Assembly (NCBI GenBank): GCA_905233765.1
Contig: CAJOCU010000007.1
Span: 58,044-122,043 of the forward strand
DNA length: 64,000 nucleotides
Direction of reading: 5' to 3'
Origin: an uncultured Bacteroidaceae bacterium
GTDB lineage: Bacteria > Bacteroidota > Bacteroidia > Bacteroidales > Bacteroidaceae
Positions 35,333 through 45,045 of this stretch are shown here, piece after piece. The position numbers were made by a program, and so were the translations under genes. The number at the start of each line of letters is the position of its first letter. Positions within the stretch are counted from its first letter, which is position 1. The notes beneath the pieces were generated by a model. The model saw only the letters and a list, made by a program, of their open reading frames with translations. It was not told where the DNA came from and did not search any database.

Positions 35333-36073
35333 TTAGTCAGCCAGCTTCGCGCAGATGAACTCGCGGTTCAGGCGTGCGATGTTGGCGATGCTCTCGTTCT
35401 TCGGGCACACGGCCTCGCAGGCGCGGGTGTTGGTGCAGTTGCCGAAGCCGAGCTCGTCCATCTTGGCCACCATGGCCTTGGCGCGCTTGGCTGCCTCGGG
35501 ACGGCCCTGGGGCAGGAGAGCGAGCTGCGAGACCTTGGAGCTGACGAAGAGCATGGCGGAACCGTTCTTACAAGCTGCTACGCAGGCACCGCAGCCGATG
35601 CAGCTGGCGCAGTCCATGGCCTCGTCGGCATCCTGTTTGGGGATGAGGATGGCGTTGGCGTCCTGAGCCTGACCTGTGCGGATGGTGGTGTAGCCACCGG
35701 CCTGGATGATCTTGTCGAAGGCGGAGCGATTGACCATGCAGTCCTTGATGACGGGGAAACCGGCAGAGCGCCAGGGCTCCACGGTGATGGTGTCGCCATC
35801 GTTGAACTTACGCATATAGAGCTGGCAGGTGGTGGCGCCGCGCTCGGTCTTGCCGTGAGGTGTGCCGTTGATGTAGAGCGAGCACATGCCGCAGATACCC
35901 TCGCGGCAGTCGTGGTCGAAAACGAAGGGCTCCTTGCCAGCTTCGATGAGCTCCTCGTTCATGATGTCGAGGGCTTCGAGGAAGGAGGTGTCATCGGGAA
36001 TATTCTTCAACTGGTGCGTGTCGAAGTGGCCCTTCTCCTTCGACTTGATGGTAACGGAAATATTCTTAGCCAT
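35333..36073 (-). CDS. frdB: fumarate reductase/succinate dehydrogenase iron-sulfur subunit
   Basis: 246 residues. Plant-type [2Fe-2S] ligands [10 protein letters not shown] (Cys56, 61, 64), then [15 protein letters not shown] for [4Fe-4S] and [13 protein letters not shown] for the third cluster. It carries electrons between the flavoprotein and the cytochrome b. In anaerobic Bacteroidales the enzyme mainly reduces fumarate to succinate. It is the third gene of the operon, 5 bp after frdA. Confidence 0.95.
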   Translation of the reverse strand: MAKNISVTIKSKEKGHFDTHQLKNIPDDTSFLEALDIMNEELIEAGKEPFVFDHDCREGICGMCSLYINGTPHGKTERGATTCQLYMRKFNDGDTITVEPWRSAGFPVIKDCMVNRSAFDKIIQAGGYTTIRTGQAQDANAILIPKQDADEAMDCASCIGCGACVAACKNGSAMLFVSSKVSQLALLPQGRPEAAKRAKAMVAKMDELGFGNCTNTRACEAVCPKNESIANIARLNREFICAKLAD

Positions 36074-36078
36074 GATGT

Positions 36079-38070
36079 TTAGTTCTTGTAGTTACGGGTT
36101 TGTACCTTGATTGCTTCGTACTCCAGCGGCTCCTTGATGAGTTCGGGATCCTTGTCGGCACCCTGATACTCCCAGCAGCCGACGTAAAAGTAGTTAGCGT
36201 CGTCGCGCTTGGCTTCGCCTTCCTCGGTCTGGTATTCCTCGCGGAAGTGACCGCCGCAGCTCTCGTTACGTGAGAGGGCGTCGTGAGCTACAAGCTCGCC
36301 CATCGTGAAGAAGTCGCGGAGGTGGATAGCCTTGTCGAGTTCCACGTTGAGGCCTTCCTTGCTGCCGGGCACGAAGAGGTTGGTGTCGAACTCCTTCTGG
36401 AGCTCCTTCATCTTCTTGATGCCTTCCTGCAGGCCCTCAGCGGTGCGACCCATGCCGACATACTCCCACATGATGTGGCCGAGTTCCTTGTGGATGCTAT
36501 CGACGGAGCGCTTGCCCTTGATGTTCAGGAGGCGGGTCAGCTCATCGTCAACAGCCTTCTCTGCAGCTGCGAACTCAGGCAGATCGGTGGAGATGCGCGG
36601 CCAGATAGCCTGGTCGGCGAGGTAGTTCTGGATGGTGTAGGGGAGGACGAAGTAACCGTCGGCCAAGCCCTGCATCAGAGCGGAAGCACCGAGGCGGTTA
36701 GCGCCGTGGTCGGAGAAGTTGCACTCGCCGATAGCGAAGAGGCCGGGGATAGAGGTCTGCAGCTCGTAGTCAACCCACACGCCGCCCATCGTGTAGTGGA
36801 TGGCGGGGTAGATCATCATGGGCTTGTAGTACTTCACGCCGTTGATCTCGTTGGCGAGGTCGCCGGGATAGACGTCGGTGATCTCCTCGTACATGTCGAA
36901 GAGGTTGCCGTAGCGCTGCTTCATGGCATCGAGGCCGAGGCGATTGATGGACTCGGAGAAGTCGAGGAACACGGCAAGACCTGTGTTGTTCACGCCGAAG
37001 CCCTTGTCGCAACGCTCCTTGGCAGCACGGCTGGCGACATCGCGAGGCACGAGGTTACCGAAGGCGGGATAGCGACGCTCCAGATAGTAGTCGCGGTCCT
37101 CTTCAGGAATCTCCCAACCCTGCAGCGTGCCTTCCTGCAACTTCTTGGCATCTTCGAGCTTCTTGGGCACCCAGATGCGGCCGTCGTTACGCAGGGACTC
37201 GGACATCAGCGTCAGCTTGGACTGCTTGTCGCCGTGTACGGGGATGCAGGTGGGGTGAATCTGAACGTAGGAGGGGTTGGCCATGTAAGCACCCTTGCGG
37301 TAGCACTGTACGGCAGCCGTGCAGTTGCAACCCATGGCGTTGGTGGAGAGGAAGTATGCGTTACCGTAGCCGCCAGTGGCGATGACAACAGCGTTGGCAC
37401 TGAAGCGCTCCAGCTTACCTGTGACGAGGTTCTTGGCGATGATACCGCGAGCGCGGCCATCGACGATGACGACGTCTTCCATCTCATAGCGGGTGAAGAG
37501 TTTCACCTTACCTGCCTGTACCTGTGCGGAGAGGGAGCTGTAGGCGCCGAGCAGCAGCTGCTGACCGGTCTGACCCTTGGCATAGAAGGTACGGCTGACC
37601 TGAGCGCCACCGAAGGAACGGTTGGCGAGCATGCCACCATATTCACGAGCGAAGGGAACGCCCTGTGCCACGCACTGGTCGATGATATTGTTGGACACCT
37701 CAGCCAGACGATAGACGTTAGCTTCGCGAGCGCGGTAGTCGCCGCCCTTCACGGTGTCGTAGAACAGACGATAGACGCTGTCACCGTCGTTCTGGTAGTT
37801 CTTGGCTGCGTTGATACCACCCTGTGCAGCGATGGAATGTGCACGACGGGGGCTGTCCTGGATGCAGAAGTTGAGGACGTTGAAGCCCATCTCGCCGAGC
37901 GAGGCAGCGGCGCTGGCACCAGCCAGACCCGTACCTACGACGATGACGTCGAGCTTCAGTTTGTTCTTCGGGTTCACCAAACGCTGATGTGCCTTGTAGT
38001 TGGTCCATTTTTCAGCAACAGGTCCCTCGGGAATCTTGGAATCTATTTTCTTTACTTGTTCAGTTGCCAT
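36079..38070 (-). CDS. frdA: fumarate reductase/succinate dehydrogenase flavoprotein subunit
   Basis: 663 residues. FAD-binding [19 protein letters not shown] at the N-terminus, the flavinylation motif [17 protein letters not shown] and the substrate/HPG region ([22 protein letters not shown]). The long form matches the B-type quinol:fumarate reductase of Wolinella and Bacteroides. It is in an operon with frdC upstream and frdB downstream. Confidence 0.96.
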   Translation of the reverse strand: MATEQVKKIDSKIPEGPVAEKWTNYKAHQRLVNPKNKLKLDVIVVGTGLAGASAAASLGEMGFNVLNFCIQDSPRRAHSIAAQGGINAAKNYQNDGDSVYRLFYDTVKGGDYRAREANVYRLAEVSNNIIDQCVAQGVPFAREYGGMLANRSFGGAQVSRTFYAKGQTGQQLLLGAYSSLSAQVQAGKVKLFTRYEMEDVVIVDGRARGIIAKNLVTGKLERFSANAVVIATGGYGNAYFLSTNAMGCNCTAAVQCYRKGAYMANPSYVQIHPTCIPVHGDKQSKLTLMSESLRNDGRIWVPKKLEDAKKLQEGTLQGWEIPEEDRDYYLERRYPAFGNLVPRDVASRAAKERCDKGFGVNNTGLAVFLDFSESINRLGLDAMKQRYGNLFDMYEEITDVYPGDLANEINGVKYYKPMMIYPAIHYTMGGVWVDYELQTSIPGLFAIGECNFSDHGANRLGASALMQGLADGYFVLPYTIQNYLADQAIWPRISTDLPEFAAAEKAVDDELTRLLNIKGKRSVDSIHKELGHIMWEYVGMGRTAEGLQEGIKKMKELQKEFDTNLFVPGSKEGLNVELDKAIHLRDFFTMGELVAHDALSRNESCGGHFREEYQTEEGEAKRDDANYFYVGCWEYQGADKDPELIKEPLEYEAIKVQTRNYKN

Positions 38071-38100
38071 AATGATTACGGATTAAGAGTTGATAATAGG

Positions 38101-38787
38101 TTAGCCCCAAATGGCGAACTTGATGACCACCACAGCAAACATCAGGATGACGATGGTGGACCAGATGAAGCCGATGCACTGCCAGCGGTTGTGCCAAATC
38201 TTGCCGCTCCAGCCCAGCGTCTGGATAGCACTCCAGAAACCGTGGTTGATGTGGAACCAGATGGCGCAGAACCAGATGAGGTACAGCAGGGAGTAGATGG
38301 GAGCACCTGGCTGATCGTGGAATGTCCAGACAATCCATGCGTAGCCGTCGGTGGGCGAGGGCACAGCAGAGAGTGCTGCCAGAGGATCGCTCAGTTCAGC
38401 CCACATCATGTTGTACCAGAAGTGCCAGAGGTGGAGGCACAGGCCCAAGCAGATGATGCAGCCCAGCAGGAACATGTTCTGGCTGTACCACTCCACCTTT
38501 TCAGGCTTGTCGGTCACGGCATAGGCATCTGTGCCGCGAGCCCTTTTGTTCTGGATGGTCAGGATGATGGCAAAGACAAAGTGCAAGACCATCAAAGCTG
38601 CCAAGCCGAGAGTCGCCAAGACAGCATACCAGTTCGCGCCGAGGAACTCGCAAATCATGTTGTAGCCCTCAGCGCTGAAGAGCGCTACGACGTTCATGCT
38701 GCCATGGAACGTCAGGAAGAGAATCAGCGCGAGCCCGGTCACGGACATCACTACTTTTCTTCCGATAGAAGAATCAATTAACCACAT
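38101..38787 (-). CDS. frdC: fumarate reductase/succinate dehydrogenase cytochrome b subunit
   Basis: 228 residues with five transmembrane helices and His-bearing segments suited to two b hemes (TFHGSMN, VLHFVFA, HLWHFWYN, WFHINHGFW). It anchors the complex in the membrane and exchanges electrons with menaquinone. It is the first gene of frdCAB. Confidence 0.94.
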   Translation of the reverse strand: MWLIDSSIGRKVVMSVTGLALILFLTFHGSMNVVALFSAEGYNMICEFLGANWYAVLATLGLAALMVLHFVFAIILTIQNKRARGTDAYAVTDKPEKVEWYSQNMFLLGCIICLGLCLHLWHFWYNMMWAELSDPLAALSAVPSPTDGYAWIVWTFHDQPGAPIYSLLYLIWFCAIWFHINHGFWSAIQTLGWSGKIWHNRWQCIGFIWSTIVILMFAVVVIKFAIWG

Positions 38788-38828
38788 AAAAGTAATTTTT
38801 TAGATATTTAAATGATGAAAAGATGCTG

Positions 38829-38859
38829 CAAAAGTAGGTTATTTTGTTGAGCCTGCAAA
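38829..38859 (-). promoter_or_regulatory. Bacteroidota promoter of frdCAB
   Basis: On the minus strand TTTG (38859-38856), 19 bp, TACTTTTG (38836-38829), an excellent match. The leader is about 35 nt. Confidence 0.85.
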
Positions 38860-38860
38860 G

Positions 38861-38893
38861 AAAAACGCCTCTTTTTATGGCATAAGAGGCGTT
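38861..38893 (-). terminator. terminator of the glmM-sulfatase unit
   Basis: Arms AACGCCTCTT and AAGAGGCGTT (38864-38873 and 38884-38893) form a perfect 10-bp stem; on the minus strand it runs into TTTTTC. It is immediately upstream of the frdC promoter. Confidence 0.88.
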
Positions 38894-38901
38894 AAAAGCG
38901 G

Positions 38902-40536
38902 TTATCGCTGCGGGTCGTCGTATTGAATCTGCAATTCTTCAAGGCGACGATGCAGTTGTTCCTGCAGTTTTTCCATTCCGGGCTGACCATAGAGATTGTG
39001 CATCTCATGGGGGTCGTTCTGTAGGTCGAAGAGCTCCCATTTGTTCACGTCGTGACCATAGAAATGCATGAGCTTGTAGCGGTCGGTGCGGATGCCGTAG
39101 TGGCGTCGCACGTTATGCTCGGCGGGGTACTCGTAGTAGTGGTAGTAGATGGCATCGCGCCAGTTCTTGATGGCCTGCTTGTCAGCGGCAGTGGCAGCCT
39201 CGCCCTTCAGCAGAGGCAGCAGCGACACGCCCTGTATATCCTCGGGGATGGGTGCACCGGCGAGGTCGAGGAAGGTGGGTGCATAGTCTATATTTTGCAC
39301 CATTTCATCGATAATCCCGCGTCGTTCGCACCCCTTCGGCAGACGCATCACCAGCGGCGTGGAGAGCGACTCCTCATACATGAAGCGTTTGTCAAACCAG
39401 CCGTGCTCGCCCATATAGAAGCCTTGATCAGAGGTATAGACCACGAGCGTGTTATCCAGTAGCCCTGCCTTCTCGAGATAGTCGAGCAGACGTCCCACTT
39501 CCTGATCAAGGGCGTGGACGACCTTAGCATAGTCGCGCATATAACGCTGGTACTTCCATTCCAGGAGCTCGGCATCGCGACTGCCCTCGACACTGCTCTG
39601 TGCCTGATGCGGCAGGAAGTTATAGTCGGTGCCCCACTTCTCGTAGAACGCACGCGAGAGGGGAACATAGAACGCATCGTACTGCTCGCGCTCGGCGGGC
39701 GATAGGCGTCCGATCATATTCTGATAGGAGTCGGACAGGCGTGTGCGAGGTGTCTCCTTGGGGCTGACGAACATCTTGGTGTCATAGACGATGTCCATGT
39801 CCTTACCGATCTCCATCTCCGTCTTTCCTGCGGCTTCGCGCGTGGCGTAATCGTCATGGAACTCAGGCGGCAGGGCAAAGGTCTTGTCCTCGTACAGCCG
39901 CAGGTCTTCCAGCGCTGGCAGCCAAGCGCGGTGGCAGGCTTTGTGATGGATGAAGAGGGCGAAGGGAGCCCCTCTCCCCGCTCCCCCCCGCTGGGGAGAG
40001 AGCCTTTGCTCCATCCACTCGATGGCCTTGTCCGTGATGATGCGGGTGACATAACCGCTGTCGGCGGAGCGTGTGCCGTCCATGTGGATGAAGGTTGGGT
40101 TATAGTAGTCGCCCTGTGCCGGCAGGATCTCCCAATGGTTGAAGCCTGTAGGCGTACTCACGAGGTGCCATTTGCCAATGAGGCAGGTCTCGTAGCCAGC
40201 GGCCTGCAACAGCTTCGGCATCGTCTGCTGGGAACCGTCGAAGATGCCGTGCTCATTGTTCGTGAAGCCATTCTTATGAGAATGTTTTCCCGTGAGCATG
40301 CACGCGCGCGACGGGCCGCTCAACGAGTTGGCCACGTAGCTGTGCGTGAAGCGCACGCCATCGCGGGCGATGCGGTCGAGGTTGGGTGTCTCCACAAAGC
40401 GCGTGTCGTAGCACGACATCATCTGCGCCGTGTGGTCATCCGTCATGATATAGACGATGTTGGGGCGCGTAGCCTGCTGTGCGTTGGCTGCAAACGCAGC
40501 CAACGATACAGGGATGAGAACAAATCTTTTGTTCAT
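38902..40536 (-). CDS. Ser-type sulfatase
   Basis: 544 residues. Signal peptide (1-20). Metal Asp33-Asp34 (MTDDHTAQM) and the formylglycine site NSLSGPSRACMLTG, so Ser73 is the residue converted by an anaerobic sulfatase-maturing enzyme (anSME), not seen here. It is a periplasmic sulfatase of the arylsulfatase A superfamily; a glycan sulfate is likely. A GC-rich element encodes LSPQRGGAGRGAP (39967-40004) in a loop before LFIHHKACHRAW. The start adjoins the glmM stop with no gap. Confidence 0.93.
   Translation of the reverse strand: MNKRFVLIPVSLAAFAANAQQATRPNIVYIMTDDHTAQMMSCYDTRFVETPNLDRIARDGVRFTHSYVANSLSGPSRACMLTGKHSHKNGFTNNEHGIFDGSQQTMPKLLQAAGYETCLIGKWHLVSTPTGFNHWEILPAQGDYYNPTFIHMDGTRSADSGYVTRIITDKAIEWMEQRLSPQRGGAGRGAPFALFIHHKACHRAWLPALEDLRLYEDKTFALPPEFHDDYATREAAGKTEMEIGKDMDIVYDTKMFVSPKETPRTRLSDSYQNMIGRLSPAEREQYDAFYVPLSRAFYEKWGTDYNFLPHQAQSSVEGSRDAELLEWKYQRYMRDYAKVVHALDQEVGRLLDYLEKAGLLDNTLVVYTSDQGFYMGEHGWFDKRFMYEESLSTPLVMRLPKGCERRGIIDEMVQNIDYAPTFLDLAGAPIPEDIQGVSLLPLLKGEAATAADKQAIKNWRDAIYYHYYEYPAEHNVRRHYGIRTDRYKLMHFYGHDVNKWELFDLQNDPHEMHNLYGQPGMEKLQEQLHRRLEELQIQYDDPQR
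39967..40004 (-). repeat. GC-rich palindromic element in sulfatase gene
   Basis: CTCTCCCCAGCGGGGGGGAG then CGGGGAGAGGGGC on the minus strand, in frame as LSPQRGGAGRGAP. It breaks the usual short loop at this point of the sulfatase fold. Confidence 0.7.
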
Positions 40537-41925
40537 TTACTTGGTCATCGAATACACGACATCCATGATTTCCTTGCCGATGGCATCGGCAGCTTCCATG
40601 GTGGCAGCCTCGGAATAGACGCGGATGATGGGTTCGGTGTTGGACTTGCGCAGGTGTACCCACTTGTCGGGGAAGTCGATCTTCACGCCGTCGATATCGT
40701 TGACTTCCTCGTTCTTGTAGAGGTCCTTCACCTTGGCCAGGATGGCATCCACGTCGGTGTCGGGCGTGAGATCAATGCGGTTCTTGGCGATGCAGTAGGG
40801 AGGATAGGTGGCGCGCAGTTCGCTGGTCTTCATGCCTTTCTTGGCAAGATAGGTCAGGATGAGGGCGATGCCGACGAGAGCGTCGCGGCCGTAGTGGGCA
40901 GCAGGATAGATGACACCGCCGTTGCCTTCGCCGCCGATGACGGCGTTGGTAGCCTTCATCTTCGTGACCACGTTCACCTCGCCAACGGCTGCGGCGTTGT
41001 ACTCGCAACCATACTTACGTGTGACATCGCGCAGGGCGCGGGTTGAAGAGAGGTTTGAGACGGTGTTGCCGGGTGTGTGTTGCAGGATGTAGTCGGCCAC
41101 GGTGACGAGCGTGTATTCCTCGCCATACATCGTGCCGTCCTCGCAGAACAGCGCCAGACGATCGACATCGGGATCGACCACAAAAGCGATGTCATAGCCG
41201 CCCTTCTGCATCAGTGCTTTGATGTCGCCCAGGTTCTTCTCCAGCGGCTCAGGATTGTGCTGGAAATCGCCCGTGGGTTCGCCATAGAGGCAGGTGACGG
41301 TCTCCACACCTAATTGCTCCAACAGTTTGGGCAGGATGACGCCGCCGACGGAGTTCACAGTGTCGAGAGCCACGCGGAACTTACGGGCCTTGATTGCCTC
41401 GACATCCACGAGAGCAAGGTCCTTCACGAGGTCGATGTGGCGCTGGTCGTAGCTGCTGTCCTCGCGGTACTTGCCGAGATGATCCACATCGGCATACTCG
41501 AAGTCCTCGGCGGCAGCGATGCGCAGCACCTCAGCACCTTCGGCAGCATTCAGGAATTCGCCATCGCTGTTCAGCAACTTCAGGGCGTTCCATTGGCGTG
41601 GGTTGTGACTGGCTGTCAGGATGATACCGCCGCAGGCTTTCTCCATGGTCACGGCCAGCTCGGTGGTCGGGGTGGTAGCGAGGCCGATGTTCACGACATC
41701 GAAGCCCATGCCCATGAGTGTGCCGCAGACCACGTTCTTCACCATCTCGCCGGAGATGCGGGCGTCGCGACCTACAACAATCTTGTTCGTACCAATCTTG
41801 TCCGTCTTGCGAATAAGGGTAGCATACGCCGATACGAATTTCACGATGTCCAGGGGATTCAGCGTGTCACCTGCACGGCCTCCGATGGTACCACGGATGC
41901 CGGAAATAGATTTGATCAGTGTCAT
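40537..41925 (-). CDS. glmM: phosphoglucosamine mutase-like phosphohexomutase
   Basis: 462 residues. Catalytic Ser106 in ILTASHNPRQWNALK, the metal loop DPDVDRLA and the sugar-binding GEGNGGVIYP, then a C-terminal phosphate-binding RKSNTEPIIRVY. The motif forms fit Bacteroidota GlmM (glucosamine-6-P to glucosamine-1-P); phosphomannomutase/phosphoglucomutase is the alternative. It precedes the sulfatase with zero spacing. Confidence 0.9.
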   Translation of the reverse strand: MTLIKSISGIRGTIGGRAGDTLNPLDIVKFVSAYATLIRKTDKIGTNKIVVGRDARISGEMVKNVVCGTLMGMGFDVVNIGLATTPTTELAVTMEKACGGIILTASHNPRQWNALKLLNSDGEFLNAAEGAEVLRIAAAEDFEYADVDHLGKYREDSSYDQRHIDLVKDLALVDVEAIKARKFRVALDTVNSVGGVILPKLLEQLGVETVTCLYGEPTGDFQHNPEPLEKNLGDIKALMQKGGYDIAFVVDPDVDRLALFCEDGTMYGEEYTLVTVADYILQHTPGNTVSNLSSTRALRDVTRKYGCEYNAAAVGEVNVVTKMKATNAVIGGEGNGGVIYPAAHYGRDALVGIALILTYLAKKGMKTSELRATYPPYCIAKNRIDLTPDTDVDAILAKVKDLYKNEEVNDIDGVKIDFPDKWVHLRKSNTEPIIRVYSEAATMEAADAIGKEIMDVVYSMTK

Positions 41926-41962
41926 GTTATTAAGTTTTTAGTTTAGGGATAGATTCTCGGCA

Positions 41963-41970
41963 CAAAGTTA
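41963..41970 (-). promoter_or_regulatory. -7 box of glmM
   Basis: TAACTTTG on the minus strand, 37 bp upstream of the glmM ATG. Confidence 0.6.
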
Positions 41971-42054
41971 AGAAAAAAGCAGCGGTAAAAGTTCTTTCAA
42001 ACACGTTTTTTTTATGAAACCCTAAAAAAAGACGAAAAAATAGCCTTTATAGTG

Positions 42055-42083
42055 TTGTTGATGCCTAAAAATCCTTACCTTTG
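42055..42083 (+). promoter_or_regulatory. Bacteroidota promoter of the MG2-like gene
   Basis: TTG (42055-42057, a second at 42058-42060) and TACCTTTG (42076-42083). It lies inside the longest possible reading frame and so fixes the start codon at 42103. Confidence 0.8.
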
Positions 42084-42102
42084 TGCCAAATTAGCCCTTT
42101 GC

Positions 42103-44973
42103 ATGAACCGATTCCTGTATTTCTTGATGGCATTCCTTTGGTTATCGTTATCGATAGCGGGCCAATCCCAAACAACACAACCACCCACGACACTCGAAGG
42201 GTGGAGTGACCGTTTGGAACGTTTTGGCAAAGTCATCCCACAAGAGAAGGTATTCGTGCAACTGGACAACACCTGCTATTTCCTAGGTGACACCATTTGG
42301 TACAGCGCTTTTACACGTCGCACAGATAAAGGTCTTCCCTCAAACATCAGTCGTGTGCTCTATGTGGAGCTCCTGAATCAAGACGGTTTCCTAATGGAGC
42401 GTCAGCTCGTGGAGATGAAGAACGGGCGCGGCCACGGCAACTTTGTACTGAATGACACTCTCTATGCCGGCTACTATGAATTACGAGCCTACTCGCGCTG
42501 GCAGCTCAACTGGGGCATCACAGAGAAGAAACACACCTCTGGTGCCGAGGAATGGTTCTTTAATAAGATGATGGCGAAGGAGTACTACCGTGACTACGAC
42601 AAACTCTACTCCCGCGTTTTCCCCGTCTATGACAAACCGGAGGAGCCGGGTGACTACTACCGCGATATGACCACGCGTCCGCTTCGCCGCTATTTCAAAA
42701 GCGGAGCCGGTGAGCCCCAACTCCAGCTATCCCTCTTCCCCGAGGGCGGTCATATCGTAGCTGGCATTCCTTGCCGTGTGGCCTTCGAGGCGGCGACAGA
42801 AACGGGCGAAGCCGTTGAGGGTACGCTCGCACTGCCTACGCCAACGGCAGCGCAGAGCCGTGGCCGTGGCGTGTTCACGTTCACACCCGAGACAGGACAG
42901 GAGTATGAGTTCTCCTTTACAGACAAGAACGGGCGCACTGCCAAGGCCAAGCTGCCAGCTGTGGAGACTGACGGTGTGGCGTTAAGCGTTGAACGCAAGG
43001 GCAATGCTTGGGAAATCCATATCCATGCAGCGGGCGAAGCTGCCACAAAGCCCTTAGGTCTTACCATTATGCATGAAGGCGTGGTGCAGAAGTTTGAAAC
43101 GGTGGCAAATGCAGAATGGACCACCGTCCATACTGATTTGCCACCTGGGACCAATCAAGCCACCGTCTTCGATGCCGACGGCCGCATCTGGGCCGATCGC
43201 CTCTTCTTCGTCACCCAACCCGAACTCCTCCAACCCTCTCTTGTCATTGAAGGCTTAAAAGACGAATACCTACCCTTCGAGCAGGTTCATCTACAAGTGA
43301 CCGCTCCCTCCCTATCCTCACCCCCCTTTGAAAGAGAGGGGGCGGGGGTGAGTCTTTCCCTTGCTATCCGCGATGCCGCCTCACAAGACTACACCTACGA
43401 TAACGGGAACATCCTTACGGAGATGCTACTCTCCTCTGAAATCAAGGGCTACGTGCCCAACCCAGCCTATTTCTTCGAGGCCGACGACGAGGAACACCGT
43501 CTGGCCCTCGACCTGCTGATGATGACGCAGGGCTGGCGCCGCTTCGACTGGGAAACGATGGCTACGCCCGATGCCTTCATCTTGACACAGCCTCCTGAGA
43601 CACAGACACAAATCCTACAGGGTGAAGTGATGCACTATACGGCAAGTCTTCTGCAGGACGATGTGCGCCCCTTTGATATGTGCCCCACACCATATGATTA
43701 CGAAAGGAGTATGCTGGGAACTTTGTCGGGCGATGGTGGTGTTGGAATCTACGAGGCGATGATGGATCTGCGGAAGAAGCTACGCAATTCGGACGATGGG
43801 CCCTCTGTGATTGACTCTTACGAAGGTGTCGGGCAGGGCGAGGTTATAGAGACCATTAACGCCGAGAGCTATGCCATCGGAGAGCATTTCCCCCCTGGGA
43901 GTTACCGAATGCGTGGCACCATAGCAACAGCGCGCTTTAATGCCAAAGAGAAAGACTTGAAGAAAGAGGTGCAAGTTCATGCGGAATTCACGCAAGCCGG
44001 CAGTGAGAGCGTTCTAGGCGATGTGGAGACACGCAATGGGCACTTCTCCATCCAGGTTCCCCGCTTCGAGGATTGTTGCGTCTTCTTCCTTAGCGCAAGC
44101 GACTCGACGAAATGGAAGAAGGGAAAGAACCACCAATGGATAGAGATTGACGAGAAGAAGGACGCGGAATACTACGTCCGCATCTCTTGGCCCTACCCTC
44201 GCTTCACACAACCATACAGCCACTACCAGACCACACTGCGTCCGCTCTCTGAGAAAGAGCAGGCCAAGACTTGGGCAGGCCGTTTCAATGCCAAGACCTT
44301 TGAGACCGATATGCAGGACATCACCATCCGTGCCCGTCATGGCGGTCTGCGTCGCTTGGACCTGTCGAAGCCGGCCTATACGGTGGACGCCTACATAGCT
44401 TTCAACGACGCCAGTGATGCCGGTCTGATGACGGGAGCCTATCGTGGTCGCTTCCATTTCATTAACAGCTTGGCACGCCTCTATGTCGGCGATATGCAGA
44501 CAAGCAACCAATATCTGGTGGAGGCGCGCTATGACGGCTACAATATTTCACTTAACCGTTCGAACAAAGTCATCGATCGCTTCAACCTACTGACGAACAT
44601 CAGCTCCGTGGCGTTCTATACAGATTATAATCCGCGTACGGGCGGTGACCCACGCGCCAAGGAAGACAACGTGATGCGACTGGCTGTCAACCTGCAGTCG
44701 ATGGCCGATGAAGGCCGCCGCGTAGTCTATCGCGACCGCCGCTATATCCTTCAGGGCTTCAATGTAGCCGATGACTTCTACCACCCCGACTACCAACGTA
44801 CACCACCGGCCGAAGGCGCTAAGGACTACCGTCGCACCCTCTACTGGAATCCCGACCTGCAACTCGATGCTGAGGGAAAGGCTGACATCACCTTTTTCAC
44901 TAGCAGCAAACCCTCCATCCTCTCTGTAGAAGCCAACGGACAGGCCGCAGATGGGACACTCCTGTTTAAATGA
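42103..44973 (+). CDS. MG2-like large surface or periplasmic protein
   Basis: 956 residues from ATG 42103 (MNRFLYFLMAFLWLS), which gives a proper signal peptide; the frame extending to 42052 contains the promoter. After the signal, PQEKVFVQLDNTCYFLGDTIWYSAF is the alpha-2-macroglobulin MG2-type start found in Bacteroidota proteins related to TonB-linked systems. Further beta domains and a C-terminal RRTLYWNPDLQLDAEGKADI domain follow. A GC-rich element adds SSPPFEREGAGVSLS (43317-43352). The function is unknown. Confidence 0.78.
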   Translation: MNRFLYFLMAFLWLSLSIAGQSQTTQPPTTLEGWSDRLERFGKVIPQEKVFVQLDNTCYFLGDTIWYSAFTRRTDKGLPSNISRVLYVELLNQDGFLMERQLVEMKNGRGHGNFVLNDTLYAGYYELRAYSRWQLNWGITEKKHTSGAEEWFFNKMMAKEYYRDYDKLYSRVFPVYDKPEEPGDYYRDMTTRPLRRYFKSGAGEPQLQLSLFPEGGHIVAGIPCRVAFEAATETGEAVEGTLALPTPTAAQSRGRGVFTFTPETGQEYEFSFTDKNGRTAKAKLPAVETDGVALSVERKGNAWEIHIHAAGEAATKPLGLTIMHEGVVQKFETVANAEWTTVHTDLPPGTNQATVFDADGRIWADRLFFVTQPELLQPSLVIEGLKDEYLPFEQVHLQVTAPSLSSPPFEREGAGVSLSLAIRDAASQDYTYDNGNILTEMLLSSEIKGYVPNPAYFFEADDEEHRLALDLLMMTQGWRRFDWETMATPDAFILTQPPETQTQILQGEVMHYTASLLQDDVRPFDMCPTPYDYERSMLGTLSGDGGVGIYEAMMDLRKKLRNSDDGPSVIDSYEGVGQGEVIETINAESYAIGEHFPPGSYRMRGTIATARFNAKEKDLKKEVQVHAEFTQAGSESVLGDVETRNGHFSIQVPRFEDCCVFFLSASDSTKWKKGKNHQWIEIDEKKDAEYYVRISWPYPRFTQPYSHYQTTLRPLSEKEQAKTWAGRFNAKTFETDMQDITIRARHGGLRRLDLSKPAYTVDAYIAFNDASDAGLMTGAYRGRFHFINSLARLYVGDMQTSNQYLVEARYDGYNISLNRSNKVIDRFNLLTNISSVAFYTDYNPRTGGDPRAKEDNVMRLAVNLQSMADEGRRVVYRDRRYILQGFNVADDFYHPDYQRTPPAEGAKDYRRTLYWNPDLQLDAEGKADITFFTSSKPSILSVEANGQAADGTLLFK
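43317..43352 (+). repeat. GC-rich palindromic element in MG2-like gene
   Basis: CTCACCCCCCTTTGAAAGAG then AGGGGGCGGGGGTGAG, an imperfect palindrome with CACCCCC and GGGGGTG ends, in frame as SSPPFEREGAGVS. Confidence 0.75.
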
Positions 44974-45001
44974 AGAATGAAAGGTGAAGAATAAAAATAA
45001 G
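44969..45001 (+). repeat. heptanucleotide-period repeat after MG2-like gene
   Basis: AATGAAG, AATGAAA, GGTGAAG, AATAAAA and ATAAG run from the stop codon into the 72-bp gap before the kinase gene. Confidence 0.65.
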
Positions 45002-45045
45002 AATTACCTAGCAAGATTTGAAAACACTTAATAACCAATTAACAA

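Noticed and set aside
36283..38781. An open frame of over 800 codons antisense to frdA and frdC
   Set aside because: It spans two clearly functional genes and their gap on the other strand, with the Val/Leu/His/Asp-rich make-up typical of a mirror frame of high-GC3 genes, and no recognisable domain.
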